From contig BRXU01000004.1 of NCBI GenBank assembly GCA_030267565.1, positions 3,416,501 through 3,480,500 on the forward strand: 64,000 nucleotides of DNA, in the 5' to 3' direction. The translations under genes and the position numbers were made by a program. Source of the stretch: Pleodorina starrii (taxonomy: Eukaryota > Chlorophyta > Chlorophyceae > Chlamydomonadales > Volvocaceae). The first letter of the stretch is position 1; every line of letters begins with the position of its first letter. This document shows, piece after piece, positions 1 to 11,610 of this stretch. Under the pieces are notes generated by a model. That model worked only from the letters and a program-made list of their open reading frames with translations, did no database searches and was not told where the DNA came from.

Positions 1-932
1 CTTCTTATTTGTCTTTGCTCACATACCTTGGCATCAACGACGCCCAAAAGCGACGGGCCTCTGGCTGCCCTGATGAGGGCCTTGATACGAACCTGTCACC
101 AGTAAAGGCAAAGGCGCTGAAACTTCATGCCAGAATGCAGCGTAATACGCGTTGGTAATTGTTACTGAGCTGCTGGTCCTACATCTCTGTTCTGTCGCAG
201 AACGACAGTTGTCCTCCATGGCGAGACAGCTGGAACGGACTCCGCAAGGTCAAAGTCATCGCGCCCAGGCACAATCCATAGACCCTCGTCATCGGAGTCT
301 TGATACATGTTTTTGGCGCTCACGGGCAGCAGCTGTCGACTGACATGATACAACGCTTGCGGCCCACAACGGACGCCGCGCGGTTATCAAGAAAGACCGG
401 ATTCCATGTTTGCAGTCAACCTGAGGCACGCACGAATGTCTGAACTTGTCCGTCCGTCCGAGCGCTGTCCTAACAACCGATTTCCGAACGGAACTAACTG
501 CTACATTTGCCGCGACTCATGTGCGCGCTCGGCGGAACCGCAGTCCCGCCTCCTAAAGCACATCCTTGGGAGCTCTAGCGCCTCTCGGCTCCATATCGAC
601 ATCGTCGCCAGCGGGATCGCTGAAGGAACACCCGACTCCCGTTGCAGCACCGGTTCGGGGGCGATTTCGAGGCGGTGTCCCTTTCACCAGCGCTGCCCTG
701 CCATGCTCGCGCGTCAGGCATCACGCACGCGTGCGAGCGCTCCTGCCCGCCAACCCTATGCACAACAAAACCGTGTTCCCCTTAGGATTCCCCTTGAAAT
801 GGAACATCATCGCGTCGCATGTGCATGCGCGCACTGTTGCGCAGCAGCCCGCCGCCGATTTCAAGGAGAAGCCACCAGCTCTCCCTCCAGCTCCGTCTCC
901 TGCTGCTTCTCGGTCCCTCCTCCTCCACCTGC
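1..932. other. Left-edge non-coding stretch, probable THO7 3' flank
   Basis: No exon-like frame with splice signals or family similarity was recognised here. Short open frames exist on both strands, but none has the G/C-ending codon pattern of the neighbouring exons. The part next to 932 should hold the 3' UTR of the minus-strand THO7 gene. No TGTAA pentamer on the minus strand was spotted, so the transcript end is not fixed. Confidence 0.5.
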
Positions 933-3900
933 TCACGCGTCCAGCTCCATGCCGTCCATCCCCGCCAGCTCCTCCGCCGTGTTGTCGGCGGTGCGCTGCA
1001 GCTCCTCGATAACGTAGAACAGCAGCGAAAACTGCTTCCGCCGCCGCTGCGGGGGGCGTCCGAGGAGACGGGGAGGGAAGGAAGGGAGGGAGGGAGGGAG
1101 GCAGTTCAGCGAGGGAGGCGACACTGCCAAATAGGAACCGGAGCCAAGGCAAGGCAACGAAAGACACATGACGGGCATCGCTCCGCCGCCGCCGCGCCCC
1201 TCCTCGTCCCGTCACACACAGCTTGCCAATGCGGACTGTCCTATGTACCCCCACCACGCACAAGCCACCACGCACAAGCCACCACGCACAAGCCAGCAAG
1301 CCAGGCCAGCCAGCCAACCCCTACCGGGTGCCCCAAATTCATGGTACCCCTTGCCCCCCATTACACCCCTCCAGGGTTGGCATGGGTACTAACCAAGCAC
1401 CAACCACTACAACCCTACACACGGAAGTGCCATTAACAGCACTCCTTCCTGTCTGAGGGCTGCCCCAGGCCTCCCCCTCCCAAGCCCCCCGCCTCCCCTC
1501 CTCACCTCCATGAGCTGTGCGATCCTGTCCCCCTCCATCTTGGCCCCCTCCATCAGCCCCAGCTCCGCATCGATTGCCGCCTGCGTCACCTCCCGACTGG
1601 GGTGATCCATAATGTGGTGCCGCAACACCTGGGGTGCACACACATACACACACACATACACACACATACACACACAAGGTACAACATGACACGAGACGAC
1701 ACCGGAAGGCGGCACCACATGACCCGGACGGCACATGACCCGGACGGCACGTCAGGACAGGACAGGACATGGTACCACAGGGCACGGCACGACAGCGGCG
1801 AACGGGGGAAAAGGGGGGGGGAAGGGGAGGATGGGTGGGAAGGCACAGGCTCGGGCCCACGAGGGGAGGGAAGCGAAGGGAGTCGGGGGGAGGCGGGCCA
1901 AGCGGCATTGGCCAAGCGGCAGGAGGTGGGGGCGAATGGACGGGCCTGATCGCGGCTGCGGGCTTCGGTCGCATCTCCACATACACGTGCGACGCATGAG
2001 AGCATCCCAGGGCAGCACAGGACAGGGCCCCCTCACTCCCGCCTCCCATCCACACGCCCGATGGCGTTCGGCACTATCGGGATGCATTGCCAGCCTGCCT
2101 ACCAGTATGACACCTTGTAGAGCTTCCTACGGGTTGCTGCTTGCTGCTACCAGTATTAAGAATGCATCTCACACTCGATCCCCGCATCCCCGCCATGACC
2201 CCAAAACCCCCCCCACCCCCCACCCCCCACACACACGCACCCGCATCCCGCCCATTCAGACACGCAACTCCTCGCCCTACTGCCCACCTCGTATTGCTGG
2301 TTCTGCCCCAGCAGCACTTTGGCCCTCTGAAGCTCCAGCTTCTTATCCTCGATGTCGCGTTTCGTCTGTGCGGTGCGGGTGCGGGTGCGGGTGCGGGTGT
2401 GGGTGCGGGTGTGGGTGCGGGTGTGGGTGCGGGTGCGGGTGTGGGTGCGGGTGTGGGTGTGGGTGCGGGTGCGGGTGCGGTGCGGGGCCAAAGAAACAGG
2501 CTGTTGGGCGGGAGGCGACGGAAGGTGCGCCGGCAGGGGGGATAAAAAGAAGATACCGCAGGGGGGACGGACGGACGGGGTGTCCGGCGGGATCGGGACG
2601 GCGTCAGAAGGCAGCTGTTGCTGGGATAACCTTCGCCCAGCGATGCGAGCTAACTCTGTTCTGTGGGATATATCTTTTTTTCGACTCAGATGGCCCCGGG
2701 ACCTACTCCGCTGCCCTGTACAGACCCGCCTGTCCGTCGGCCCTCCCAGCCAGCTGCCCGCCAGCACCCTCCTGCTGCGTCCCTCCCGGCCCCGCACCCT
2801 CTTGACCCTCCCGGCCCTCATGGCAGCACACGGCCACTCCGCGCTTCGCTGCTGTCGTTCGTCCGACCCAGCTCCGCACCGCACCGCTGCCTCCGCCCTT
2901 CCGCCTTTCCAGCTCGTCCGGCACCTCCCTCCGCCTCCCTTTCGTGGCCCCAACCCGCTCCAGCCCTCATGCTGCCCCCTTCCCTGCCCCCTGTCCCCCT
3001 GTCCCCAGCCCCCTGCCCCCCCCACCGCCTCCTGCCTGCTCAATGGCCGCCTCCAGCTCCTGCTGCTTCCCCGTGTAGCTCTCTTGCTCCCGAGTGGCGG
3101 CCTCACAGATGGCCCGCAGCTTCTTGGCCTGAAGGGGGGGGGAGGGGTGTCCGGGGATAGGCCGGGCCCCGTGAAGGAGGGAAGGGTAAAGAGTGCAATG
3201 CGGTGCGGGTACGGGTACTGGTACTGGTTGCAGCGACCAGCCAAAACGCTGGGGGCCCGGCCCGGGGCTGGGGCCGGGGCTGGGGACGGGGGCAACGCGG
3301 CGGAAAGATGAAGGGTGAGGGGGCCGTGGCAGCGGTGCAGAGGCGACAGGCGGCGTCCGGGAGGGGCAGTGGCGGCGGGCGCGCACCGCTTCCCACCCAC
3401 TCACCCACAAGCCCGCCCGCCTATCCGTCCCCGTCCTGCGCTGCATGCAGAGGTGCATGTGCATGTGTGGGTGCATGTGTCTGTGCGGATGCAGTTCTAC
3501 ACAGACCCATACCACACTTCTTCAAAGTCTCGTCTTGGCTGTATCCATTGGCTCCATGGCGGCTTCCTCCCAGGCGGCTGCTTGCTGCGACCAGTACCAA
3601 TGACGCCATTGCGCTCTCAGCCCCCCCCCCATCCCAGGAGCCCTCGGCCCCACAAAGCCCCCACCTGCCCTCTGACCCACCCCCCCAGGTGCCCTCGGGC
3701 CTCAGCTCAGAGGGCGTCACCGGGGAGTCCAATACAGCCGGTCTGGCGGTCCGGCCGGCTATCTGGCTATCTGGCTACTTGGCTATTTGGCTGGCTGGCT
3801 GGCTAGCTGGCCAGCACAATGCCCGCCGGCGCAGCCGCCACCCATTCCCCCTTATGAAATGGTGCGTGTACTTAATAGGCACTGCGCCGTTCGTGCGCCG

Positions 3901-4630
3901 CGGGAATTGCGCACTGCCGCCACCACCACCACCACCACCACCACCCCCAGCTACGGTACCTGCAGCTCCGTCTGCGCCGCCTCCCGCAGGAACTCCCGAT
4001 GCAGGCGGGCCACCTCCGCCTCCGAGTCGGGGCCCTTGTCCAGCTGCTCGAGCAGCTGCAGGAACCTGCAGGGAGGGAGCGACGGGCCGGGGGGCGGGGC
4101 CGGGGGGCGGGGCCGGGGGGCGGGGCCGGGAGGCGGGGGTCATCCGGGGCCGGGGCCGGGTCATCCGGGGCGGTGAGGCGCGTCCCATCGGGAGCTGGTT
4201 GGACATGACTGGGTTGGGTTGGGTTGGGTTGGGTTGGATGGATGGGGACGCGGGGTTCGGCGAGGGGCGGGGGGTTGGGGGCACCTCTGCGGCTGCTGCA
4301 GTCCGGGCATGCGGCTGGGTGGCGTGTGGGGATGGCCGCGTGCCGAGGCGGCGGCTGCGGGTTTGGCCGGTGCAGGTGCCTGCCTGCCAGGGCGGGGCAG
4401 CGGTGCATGCGCCGTGGGGTGCGCTGGCGTGTGTGCGATGTGCATCTCAGTGGGCGGGGAGGGGGCGGAGAGGGGCTCCGGGGCCGCTCTGGCTGGCTGG
4501 CTGGCTGTGCGGCTTACTTTTTGGTGAGGACTTTGAGCGGGAGGTTGCCCTTTGGCACCGTCATCTGGGTTAGGTAGCGCTGCTTGATGATGGCCTCCTC
4601 CTCAGCCGGCGTGAGCTTGACGGCGGCCAT
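933..4630 (-). CDS. THO7: THO complex subunit 7 (THO7/THOC7 family), 6 exons, about 208 aa
   Basis: Subunit of the THO core of TREX, which couples transcription to mRNA packaging and nuclear export. Exons on the minus strand: 4630-4518, 4065-3960, 3128-3036, 2365-2288, 1628-1506, 1046-933. All joins keep frame and total 209 codons with the stop, close to human THOC7 (about 204 aa). The N-terminus (EEEAIIKQRYLTQ, then PLKVLTKKF) follows the plant THO7 start pattern (DDAIIKHRLLT... PLKKLQKKF). The middle is charged and heptad-like, fitting the coiled coil of the family. The C-terminus RRRKQFSLLFYVIEELQ matches the conserved RRKQF..LL...ELQ block. Intron 3 uses a GC donor. The ATG at 4630 is preferred because it places the conserved N-terminal motif correctly; an upstream in-frame stretch back to a TGA near 4722 would allow a slightly longer start. 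Divergent from the AT74-like gene. Confidence 0.9.
1638..1676. repeat. CA/TG microsatellite abutting a THO7 splice acceptor
   Basis: A run of CACACACATACACA type lies immediately upstream, in transcript sense, of THO7 exon 5 (acceptor at 1629). In the RNA it reads as a GU-rich tract leading straight into the acceptor. Confidence 0.85.
2370..2487. repeat. GGTGCG/GGTGTG hexamer minisatellite in THO7 intron 3
   Basis: About 20 copies of GGTGCGGGTGTGG-type hexamers run to within a few bases of the exon 4 acceptor at 2366. On the sense (minus) strand the array is CACCCG/CACACC, so it occupies the place of the usual pyrimidine tract. Confidence 0.9.
2542..2570 (-). repeat. Dispersed intronic element A, copy in THO7 intron 3
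   Basis: Sense core TGCGGTATCTTCTTTTTATC preceded by CCGTCCCCCC. It lies about 176 nt before the exon 4 acceptor. Other copies are listed in the findings. Confidence 0.7.
4211..4236. repeat. Short GGGTT array in THO7 intron 1
   Basis: Five tandem GGGTT units. It resembles telomeric repeats only superficially: volvocine telomeres are TTTTAGGG and the A is missing. A similar array lies at 21219-21245 in a cyclase intron. Confidence 0.8.
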
Positions 4631-5132
4631 GCTGTCGGAGAGGAAGGGCACCGGCGCGCGCGGCGAAAGCAGGGACAGCAGCTGTCCGTCGGATGCCGCA
4701 CCGTCGCCCGCCTGTCAGAGCTCGGGCAACCAGGTAAGTGCCAGAAATTGTATGACTTCAACTGATTATCACAACGGTTCAGGCCTCACAGCCGATAAAG
4801 AGCCTCGTGAATTATATGCTTCGTGTTGTGGGACTGCTCGCTAGTAAGATGGTAATGAGAAGCCTGAATCTTAATATTTTTTGGTGTCGAAATGTCTTTA
4901 CATGAACAGACGTATAGCTGTTCCGGGGAAGTTTGCTACCGCGACAGTACAACCCGCCGTGAAACGAGCCCTAACTGTTCCCCAAGGGGCTACTGCACAC
5001 ACACAGGTACTCAATTCACGTAACATTACACGTGCTTCAAATTGAGGCTGAATGCGCTCTTACTTTGCTCTGGAAGCCCAACGGAAAACATTCAGTAGGT
5101 AGTGTAGTGACCTAAAGCCTTCCCGCTGCATT
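4631..5132. promoter_or_regulatory. Shared upstream region between THO7 (-) and the AT74-like gene (+)
   Basis: About 500 bp between two divergent start codons, visibly richer in A/T than the flanking exons, with runs such as TTAATATTTTTTGG near 4871. It must contain both promoters and both 5' UTRs. No specific factor site can be named from sequence alone. Confidence 0.5.
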
Positions 5133-8100
5133 ATGCCGACCGCATTTCTTTCAATTCCGATCAGAGGAGCCGAACATGCAAGCACGTCGGGCCGGTTCGG
5201 CAGCAATGTAGCAAACGCCTGCCGCGCTGGAAGACGCGCTGAACGCACTCCGGCGCGGCACAGCACCGCCTGCAACGCTGCTGCATCACACCCGCTGGCG
5301 CAATGCACCGCTCGTCGTCTGTCCAGCGCGCACCGTCGCCGGGGCGCTTCGTCGCGATGCCCCCAGGCTGGAGGGACACCGCAGACGGAGGCGCTACAGG
5401 CGCCGCCGCTCTCTGCCGACGAGGACGCTTGGAACAGCCGGGACACGCCTCCGCACCCCTCGCCACCCGAGGACCTCAATCCGACGGACCTGCTGGTCGG
5501 CGAATGCAGCATCCAGGAGCTCGCCGCGCAGGTCCAGACGCTCAAAACGCTGGTGCAGGCGCAGCAGGACATCCTATACTCCCAAAAAGCCCAAATTGAC
5601 CAGCTTACAGAGACACTCCACGAGGAACGGCTGCGCGCGCGGCATGGCGCGCCCCCCGCCATCGCCCTCCCCGAGACCCTGCAGCCCCAGCAGCAGCAGC
5701 AGCGTCACGCGCTGCGGCCCTTCGACGCCCAACACATCGCCTTCGGCGACCGACGCCTGATGGGACTGTATGATGCGCGCTTCCACTCCACACACACGTA
5801 CGTACGTCAGTGGTCGTACGGCAGTGGTGGCCGCTGACCCAGGGGCCGGGGTACCGGGGCTGGGGGGGCACGGGATTGAGACCGGACCGGGAACCCGGTT
5901 GGGGCCCTTGCTGCGTGGGTGGTATCCCGGGGAGCCGAATGGCGCTATATCTCCCCCTCCGGGGGCTGGGGGCGCACGGACGTTGGGCAGGGGGCAGGGG
6001 GCGCGTGGGCAGGCGGCGCCTGGGCGGGGCGGTGCCGCAGCGGGAGGTCGGCAGGGGTATGGCGGAACCTGGCAGGAGAGGGAGGCGCTGTCGGGCGGGG
6101 CGGGAGGTGCTGGCGGCCGTTGCCCCCCCACACGGGGGGCTGTTCCCGGGCTGCCGTTGGTCGGGGTCCGGCAGCCTGCGTCCACATCCGGCCGGCCCCA
6201 CAGCACACACTGCGTTGTTGGGTGCGCAGCGGAGCGGGGCGAGCGGCGGCCCCCCACCCAACCCCCCGGGGGAGGGGAGGGGAGGGGTGGGGAGGGGAGG
6301 GGAGGGGAGGGGAGGGGAGGGGTCGCAACGCAACGCAGCGCACCCAGGCGGTGGCGGTGGCGGTGGCGGTGATGGGGGGGAGCGGGGGCGGGGCATCAGT
6401 CCCTCCCTCCGTTCTTTCCCTCCCCGGGCTGTGCTGCCGCCAACTTTCACCCCCGCCCCGCGTCTGCAGCCGCCCGCTCCCCTCCGCGCCCAACCCCGCC
6501 TCCACCCTTCCGCCTCCGCCTCCTCCTCCCTCCCCCCTCAGCGGCGCCATCCCCGCGGATCTGCGCATCCTGCCCGACCGCATCGTCCTTGTACGGCACG
6601 CCGAGTCGGAGGGCAACGTTGACAACAAGGCTTACACCTACATCCCGGACAGCCAGGTGCCCCTGGTGAGTGGGGGGGGAGGGGGGGAGGGGGGCCAGGG
6701 GGTGCATGTGTATGTGTATGTGTGCAGTGGGGTCTGGGCGGGATGGATGGCTGCACCGGGGATGGCTCGTGTGTGTGCGTGTGTGTATGTGTATGTATGT
6801 GTATGTGTGCATGTATGTGTGCCTGGTCAACTCGGTCCCTCGCTGGTCCCTCCCTCATACTCTCCCGCGCCCCTTCCTCTCCCTCTCCCCCCCTCTCTCT
6901 CCTGCCTCGCCTCTCCTCCCCTCTCCCCCTTTCAGACCTCCCGGGGCCACATGCAGGCCCGGGAGGCGGGCAGGCGGATAAAGGATATGATGGAGGCAGA
7001 CCCGGAGAGGGCACCCGACTACAAACTCTTCTTCTACATTTCGCCGTACAAACGGTCGCTGCAGACGTACGAGGGCATCAGGTGCGAGCAAGGAGTGGAT
7101 GGGGCGGTGGTGGTTGGGGTGGTTGGGGCTTGTTTTGTCAGTTCGCATCTGTCGGTTCGGTCCTTACCTCCCAAACCTAACCCCCATCCCAGTCCCGCCA
7201 AGCTTCTTCCTTACCCGCTCACCCGCTCTGGCCCCCTGACCCCCCACCCCGACCCGACCCGCTCCCCCCCTCCTCAGCTCCCAGTTCCCCAGCCACCACT
7301 TGTTGGGTGTACAGGAGGAGGTTCAGCTGCGGGAGCAGGACTTTGGCAACTTCCAGGACCAGCAGGGGAAACAGCACGAGAAGGCGGAGAGGCTGCGCTT
7401 CGGGCGCTTCTTCTACCGGTGAGTGGGAGGGAGGGAGGGAGGGAGGGAGGGCAGGAAAAGTGGGGAGCGTCCGGCCCGCCCTGCCCGACCCCGCCCGCGC
7501 TCAGCCGCCCTGCCAATCTCGACACCCACACACACCCCAGCTGTCCCTCCCCTTCCCTCCCTCCCCTTACCGCGTTACACCTTAAACCCCTCCCGCCCCT
7601 CCCCTCCCCTCCCCTTCCTTCCCCTTCCCTCCCTCCACGCACACACGCGCCCCCGGCCGCAGCTTCCCCAACGGCGAGAGCGGCGCCGACGTGTACGACC
7701 GCATCACCATATTTGAGGACCACATGATTCGGGACATCAACGCGGGGCGCTTCGCGGACAACTCGGCACTTGTGCTGGTGACACACGGACTGGCGCTGAG
7801 GATATTCCTCATGAGATGGTGCGGAAGCGGAAGGGAGGGGAAGGGAAGGGAAGGGGGGCGGCAGCACCAGTGGCACATTCCACATTTATCATTTCACCCG
7901 GCCCGCCCCGACTCGCCCCGACCCGCCCCGCCCCGGCGCCCCCCCCCCCGGCCCGCCCCGGCACGGCCCGACCCGCCCCGGCACGGCACGGCACGCGCAA
8001 GCCGGGAGGGAGGGAGGGAGGAAGGGAGGGAGGTGTTGGGACAAGGTGTGGGAATCCGGCTCCGCTGACGCCGCTGCGAGGAACGGATCGCGGCCCGCCT

Positions 8101-8708
8101 CTGACTTGTATTTTGGATTCCGACTGACGCCTGCCGTACTCAGGTTCCACTGGACGGTTGACGAGTTCCTGTCGGTGTACAACCCGGCGAACGCGGAGGT
8201 GAGGGCCACCGCGCCGCCCGGCCCCCGCCCGGCCCGGGGGAGGGGTGGAAAGTGGGGTTGTGGGGCATGCAGCGGGAGGTAGGGTGGGTTGCATTGGGAA
8301 AAGGCCCCTCCACCACCACCATCTTCGATCGCCCCCGTCTCCAAGTCTCTCATTTCACCCCCGTCGAGCAACCTCCCCCCTGTCCAGGCTTGCTTGTTCA
8401 GACTGTTCACACGCACCTCCTGAACCCCCAGCCTGCCCGCCTGTCAGCTTTCCTCTGTGGACAGCCATACAACTCGACCTCCCCACCACCGCCCACACCG
8501 CTCCCCCCTCCTCCCCCCATCCTTCCCTGCACAGCCGCTGGTTCTGGAGCGCTGTCCCGATGCCGAGTACACCGCCTGGCGGCACACCAAGTCGCTGTAC
8601 CGCCTGACGGACGAGTCGATGCGCTCCCTGCGGGGCTGCACCGCCGAGATGTGCTCCACCGACCACCTGCCGCGCAAGTCGCTCAAAGTGTCAACCCGCC
8701 TCATGTGA
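5133..8708 (+). CDS. Histidine-phosphatase (phosphoglycerate-mutase-like) protein, plant AT74 type, 7 exons, about 486 aa
   Basis: Exons 5133-5797, 6542-6665, 6936-7081, 7278-7418, 7663-7818, 8144-8198, 8535-8708; all phases agree. Residues from about 230 form the histidine-phosphatase core. The nucleophile motif is RHAESEGN (His about 241), followed by the SPYKRSLQT arginine, REQDFGNF with the acid Glu, and VTHGLALR with the second His, so the four core catalytic residues are present. RHA replaces the usual RHG. The order and spacing follow plant AT74 (At3g05170): REQDFGNFQ, RFGRFFYRFP.GES.ADVYDR, MRWF.WTV.EF. The first 220 residues are extra; about 125-175 contain a helical heptad-like stretch (ELAAQVQTLKTL) followed by five Gln, suggesting a coiled coil. 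Substrate unknown; this family is named by fold, and glycolytic mutase activity should not be assumed. Confidence 0.88.
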
Positions 8709-9446
8709 TGGGAGGGGAGGCGAGGCGAGGCGAGGCGAGTGATCCCCGTATGAAGAGGGAGGGATAAGGCGCGATCACATATTTATTCCCCGGAAAGGGG
8801 CCTGTGTTGGATGGGGGGGAGGGGGCAGGCGCTCCGGCGGCCCGGCCCCGGTTGCGGTGCTGCGGTGTACGTTGGGCCGGCGGTCGGTTACTGTCTAGCC
8901 GGCGGCGGCGGTGATGGCCGCATGGGGTCACATGCCCAGGACCAATGTCGCACCCCGCATTGCGGGGCCCTGCACTCCGCACGCGCACGCACGCACGCAC
9001 ACACACGTTGTCCAGGTGCTCGCGCGCGGCCTCGCCCAGTTCCGGTCGGGTTGGGCGCTGAGGTGGGTATGATCGAATCGCCGGACACGTGGCGGCGAAA
9101 GCGCGGATGCGGCTGCGGTGTATGTGCGCTGTGGTTGTGGCGGTGGTGGCGCTTCTGAATTGGTCAGTTGGTTGGTTGCACTTTTTGCTGCGCGGCGCGG
9201 CGGTGGCGTTTCATGGGGGCAGGCGGAGGAGGAGGAGGGGGAGGCGAGCCTGTGATGAGCTGCGAGCGGTGGGGGGCTGCGCCGTTGCTGCGCTGCTCTC
9301 CGGTTACGGAGCTGCGGGGCCTGCGAGGGCTGCGGCTGAAAGAGGTGCAGCGGCTGAGAGAGCGGTTGAGGGGAGCGGAGTGAGCGTCCGTTTGTTCCTC
9401 GGGGAGGGGGGTCCGTGCGTGGGGCTTTCGTGTGTATGTCCCCTGT

Positions 9447-9495
9447 ATCTATCTATCTATCAAGCCACCTATCTATCTATGTGCAATCTATCTGC
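9447..9495. repeat. TATC tetranucleotide microsatellite
   Basis: Two blocks of ATCTATCTATCTAT separated by AAGCCACC, downstream of the AT74-like gene. Confidence 0.9.
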
Positions 9496-10136
9496 CCCCT
9501 CGTACCGGTATCTATGTGTTACGCTACCCAGACGCGAGTCGTGTTTTCATCCATCCAGCCACCCGTCCGTCCCCCACCTGCGATACCTCCTTTTTTACCC
9601 TTTCCCCCCCCCCCGAGTGTTGTTGTACAAGTAGCAGAACATAGCTAGAGGTTGGAGCGAGCGAGCGAGCGGGGTGGGGGGCTGGCGGGTGGGTCGGAGC
9701 GAAGGCTGACAGCCGAGGGAGGAGGGTTGCGTGAAGCGACCTTTTCGACAGTGGCGGGCTTGATCCTGCTTGATCGGGTGAAGCGAGTTTTCGTTTCACT
9801 CCAGGGAGCTGGAGCTGTTTGCTGTCTGGGTCCCTGCTTGGATGCAGGCCTCCGCAGCGGTAGAGGCCCCTATGAATGACATGCCGGGTGGTGCGGTTGT
9901 TGGTGGAGGAGGAGCTGGCGCGCCCGTGTGTCGCACCGCCGGCGGCGGTAGCGGCGGCAGCAGCAGTGGGAGAAGGTGGCGGAGGAGGTCCGCGGGCGGG
10001 AGCGAGCGGCCTTGCTGCCTCGGGCTGCAGCACAGATGCGCAGGGGGGGCCTCACCGCCGCTTTTTGGCTCCACGAGCTCTGCAGCCCCTGACCCCGCCC
10101 GCACACACACCCTTCAGGTCCGAGCCGGGTTCGAAC

Positions 10137-10141
10137 TGTAA
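10137..10141 (+). terminator. Candidate TGTAA polyadenylation pentamer for the AT74-like gene
   Basis: TGTAA is the usual polyadenylation signal of volvocine algae. It is the first plus-strand copy seen after the stop at 8708. The distance (about 1.4 kb) is long, so the assignment is tentative. Confidence 0.3.
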
Positions 10142-11610
10142 CCACCGACTGGGCTCCGCTGCGGACGACGATGAGGCACACGCCGCTCCTTTCCCCGTTC
10201 CGTCGCTTCAGTTTCGCCCCTTCACGGCACTGCCCTTGCGATGTCCCGCCGGCCCCACCGACCCCGCCAACGGCTGAGGGTGTGAGGGACCCTCCCACCT
10301 CCCACCTGGGTGCGAGAGTCGGGGCAGCGAGCCCCGGTCCCCGGGGGCAGGCGGTGGACACAGCTCCCCAGCCCCCCCAAAAACACACACACAGCTCCAC
10401 AGCTCCAGCGGCTCACGACGGCGTTTGATCACACGGCCACACAGCTCCTCCCCCCTCCCTCCGCGCACGTCGTGTCCGTCACTTATCTGCAGTACCGTAT
10501 ATTTTATATTTCCCGCCACTCAATCGACGTGCTACCGACCCGCCACCACACGCACCCGCACCCCCGCTCGCGGCCGTGGCAGCGTACCGTATTCCGTATA
10601 TGCTGTACCTCATTTATTGAACCCCCCCAATAGTGCGCTCACGTCGGGCCGTCGCATCGCACGTCCTTGCCTGAACAGGCGTCACGTCACGTCACGTCTT
10701 GACAGCACAGTCGCCGTCGTCGCCGTCACCATTGTCGTAGATTAACCACTGCCAATGTGCCAATGTGCAGCCGAGGTGAGCATCGCCGCTGTGGCATTTG
10801 TCGTCGTCGCAATTTTCGTCGGACTTATCCTGCTTATTCTGCCTATTGCCGCTGCATGTCCGTGCCCTTCCCCTCCCCCTTCTCCGTCCCCGGTCCCTTG
10901 TCGCCTCAGTGGGACACGCAGTGGGATGCGGCCGCATACGATACCGAAACACACACCAGATCACATCAGATCACATAAGATCACATCACACATGTACGCG
11001 ACTCGCATACGACATCGCGAACGGAAGCCGCAAGCCAGCGCATACAACCAACCAATCCACCAACCAACCAAAACCCGTTCCGTTCCATTCCTTTTCCATG
11101 CCATTCCTTTCGTTTCGCGCGTTCGGCTCTTGACGCAATACGGTACACGCGCAGCAGAATTGCACGCAACCACACGTACCCACGAGCGGGCACATGCCAG
11201 CATACACCACAAGGGGTTATTGTAATGTTAGGAGCATACAAGGACTCGCCGAAAAGGGCCTTACGGGACCGAGCCCGGCGGCCACAAATCACACGCACGC
11301 AAGGGCACGCAGTGGCACGCACGCACGCACGACGCACCACCCCAACAAGCCCCTCCATCTCCAAGGCTCCGCCAGTTCCACCTGCTGACAAACGCAAGCC
11401 TTGGTGCGATGGAGCAAGTCAGATCACCTCTGAAGCTTTAGCCCCCCCCGGGCACGCTGGCGCGATCAGGTAAGGGATTTCCGAAGACGGCGAGCTGCGG
11501 ACAGGACAGGTAGCGAGGGCCCAGCGCGCCAGCCCCGGCGCCAACAGTGGCACAAGGTGGCAGCAGGATGCAGCTGTGTGGAGAGCGAGGGGAGGGGTGT
11601 CCGGTCCGCT

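Larger units (their letters stand above)
8709..11610. other. 2.9 kb between convergent genes: long 3' UTRs and simple repeats
   Basis: Lies between the stop of the plus-strand AT74-like gene and the stop of the minus-strand cyclase. It has a TATC microsatellite (9447-9495), CA and GTCACGTCAC repeats near 10680-10700, and a plus-strand TGTAA at 10137-10141 that could end the AT74-like transcript with a 1.4 kb 3' UTR. A second TGTAA lies near 11220. Several GC-rich open frames occur in all phases, but none has paired splice signals or recognisable motifs. Confidence 0.5.

Noticed and set aside
2352..3311. Plus-strand frame of about 319 codons rich in VRVRVW
   Set aside because: It starts in the GGTGCG minisatellite and covers THO7 introns and exons on the wrong strand.
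9089..10141. Overlapping Arg/Ala-rich open frames downstream of the AT74-like gene
   Set aside because: All phases stay open because of GC content; no splice partners or motifs were found.
10121..10150. GGGTTCGAAC sequence resembling a tRNA T-loop
   Set aside because: No matching stem, acceptor or D-arm nearby.
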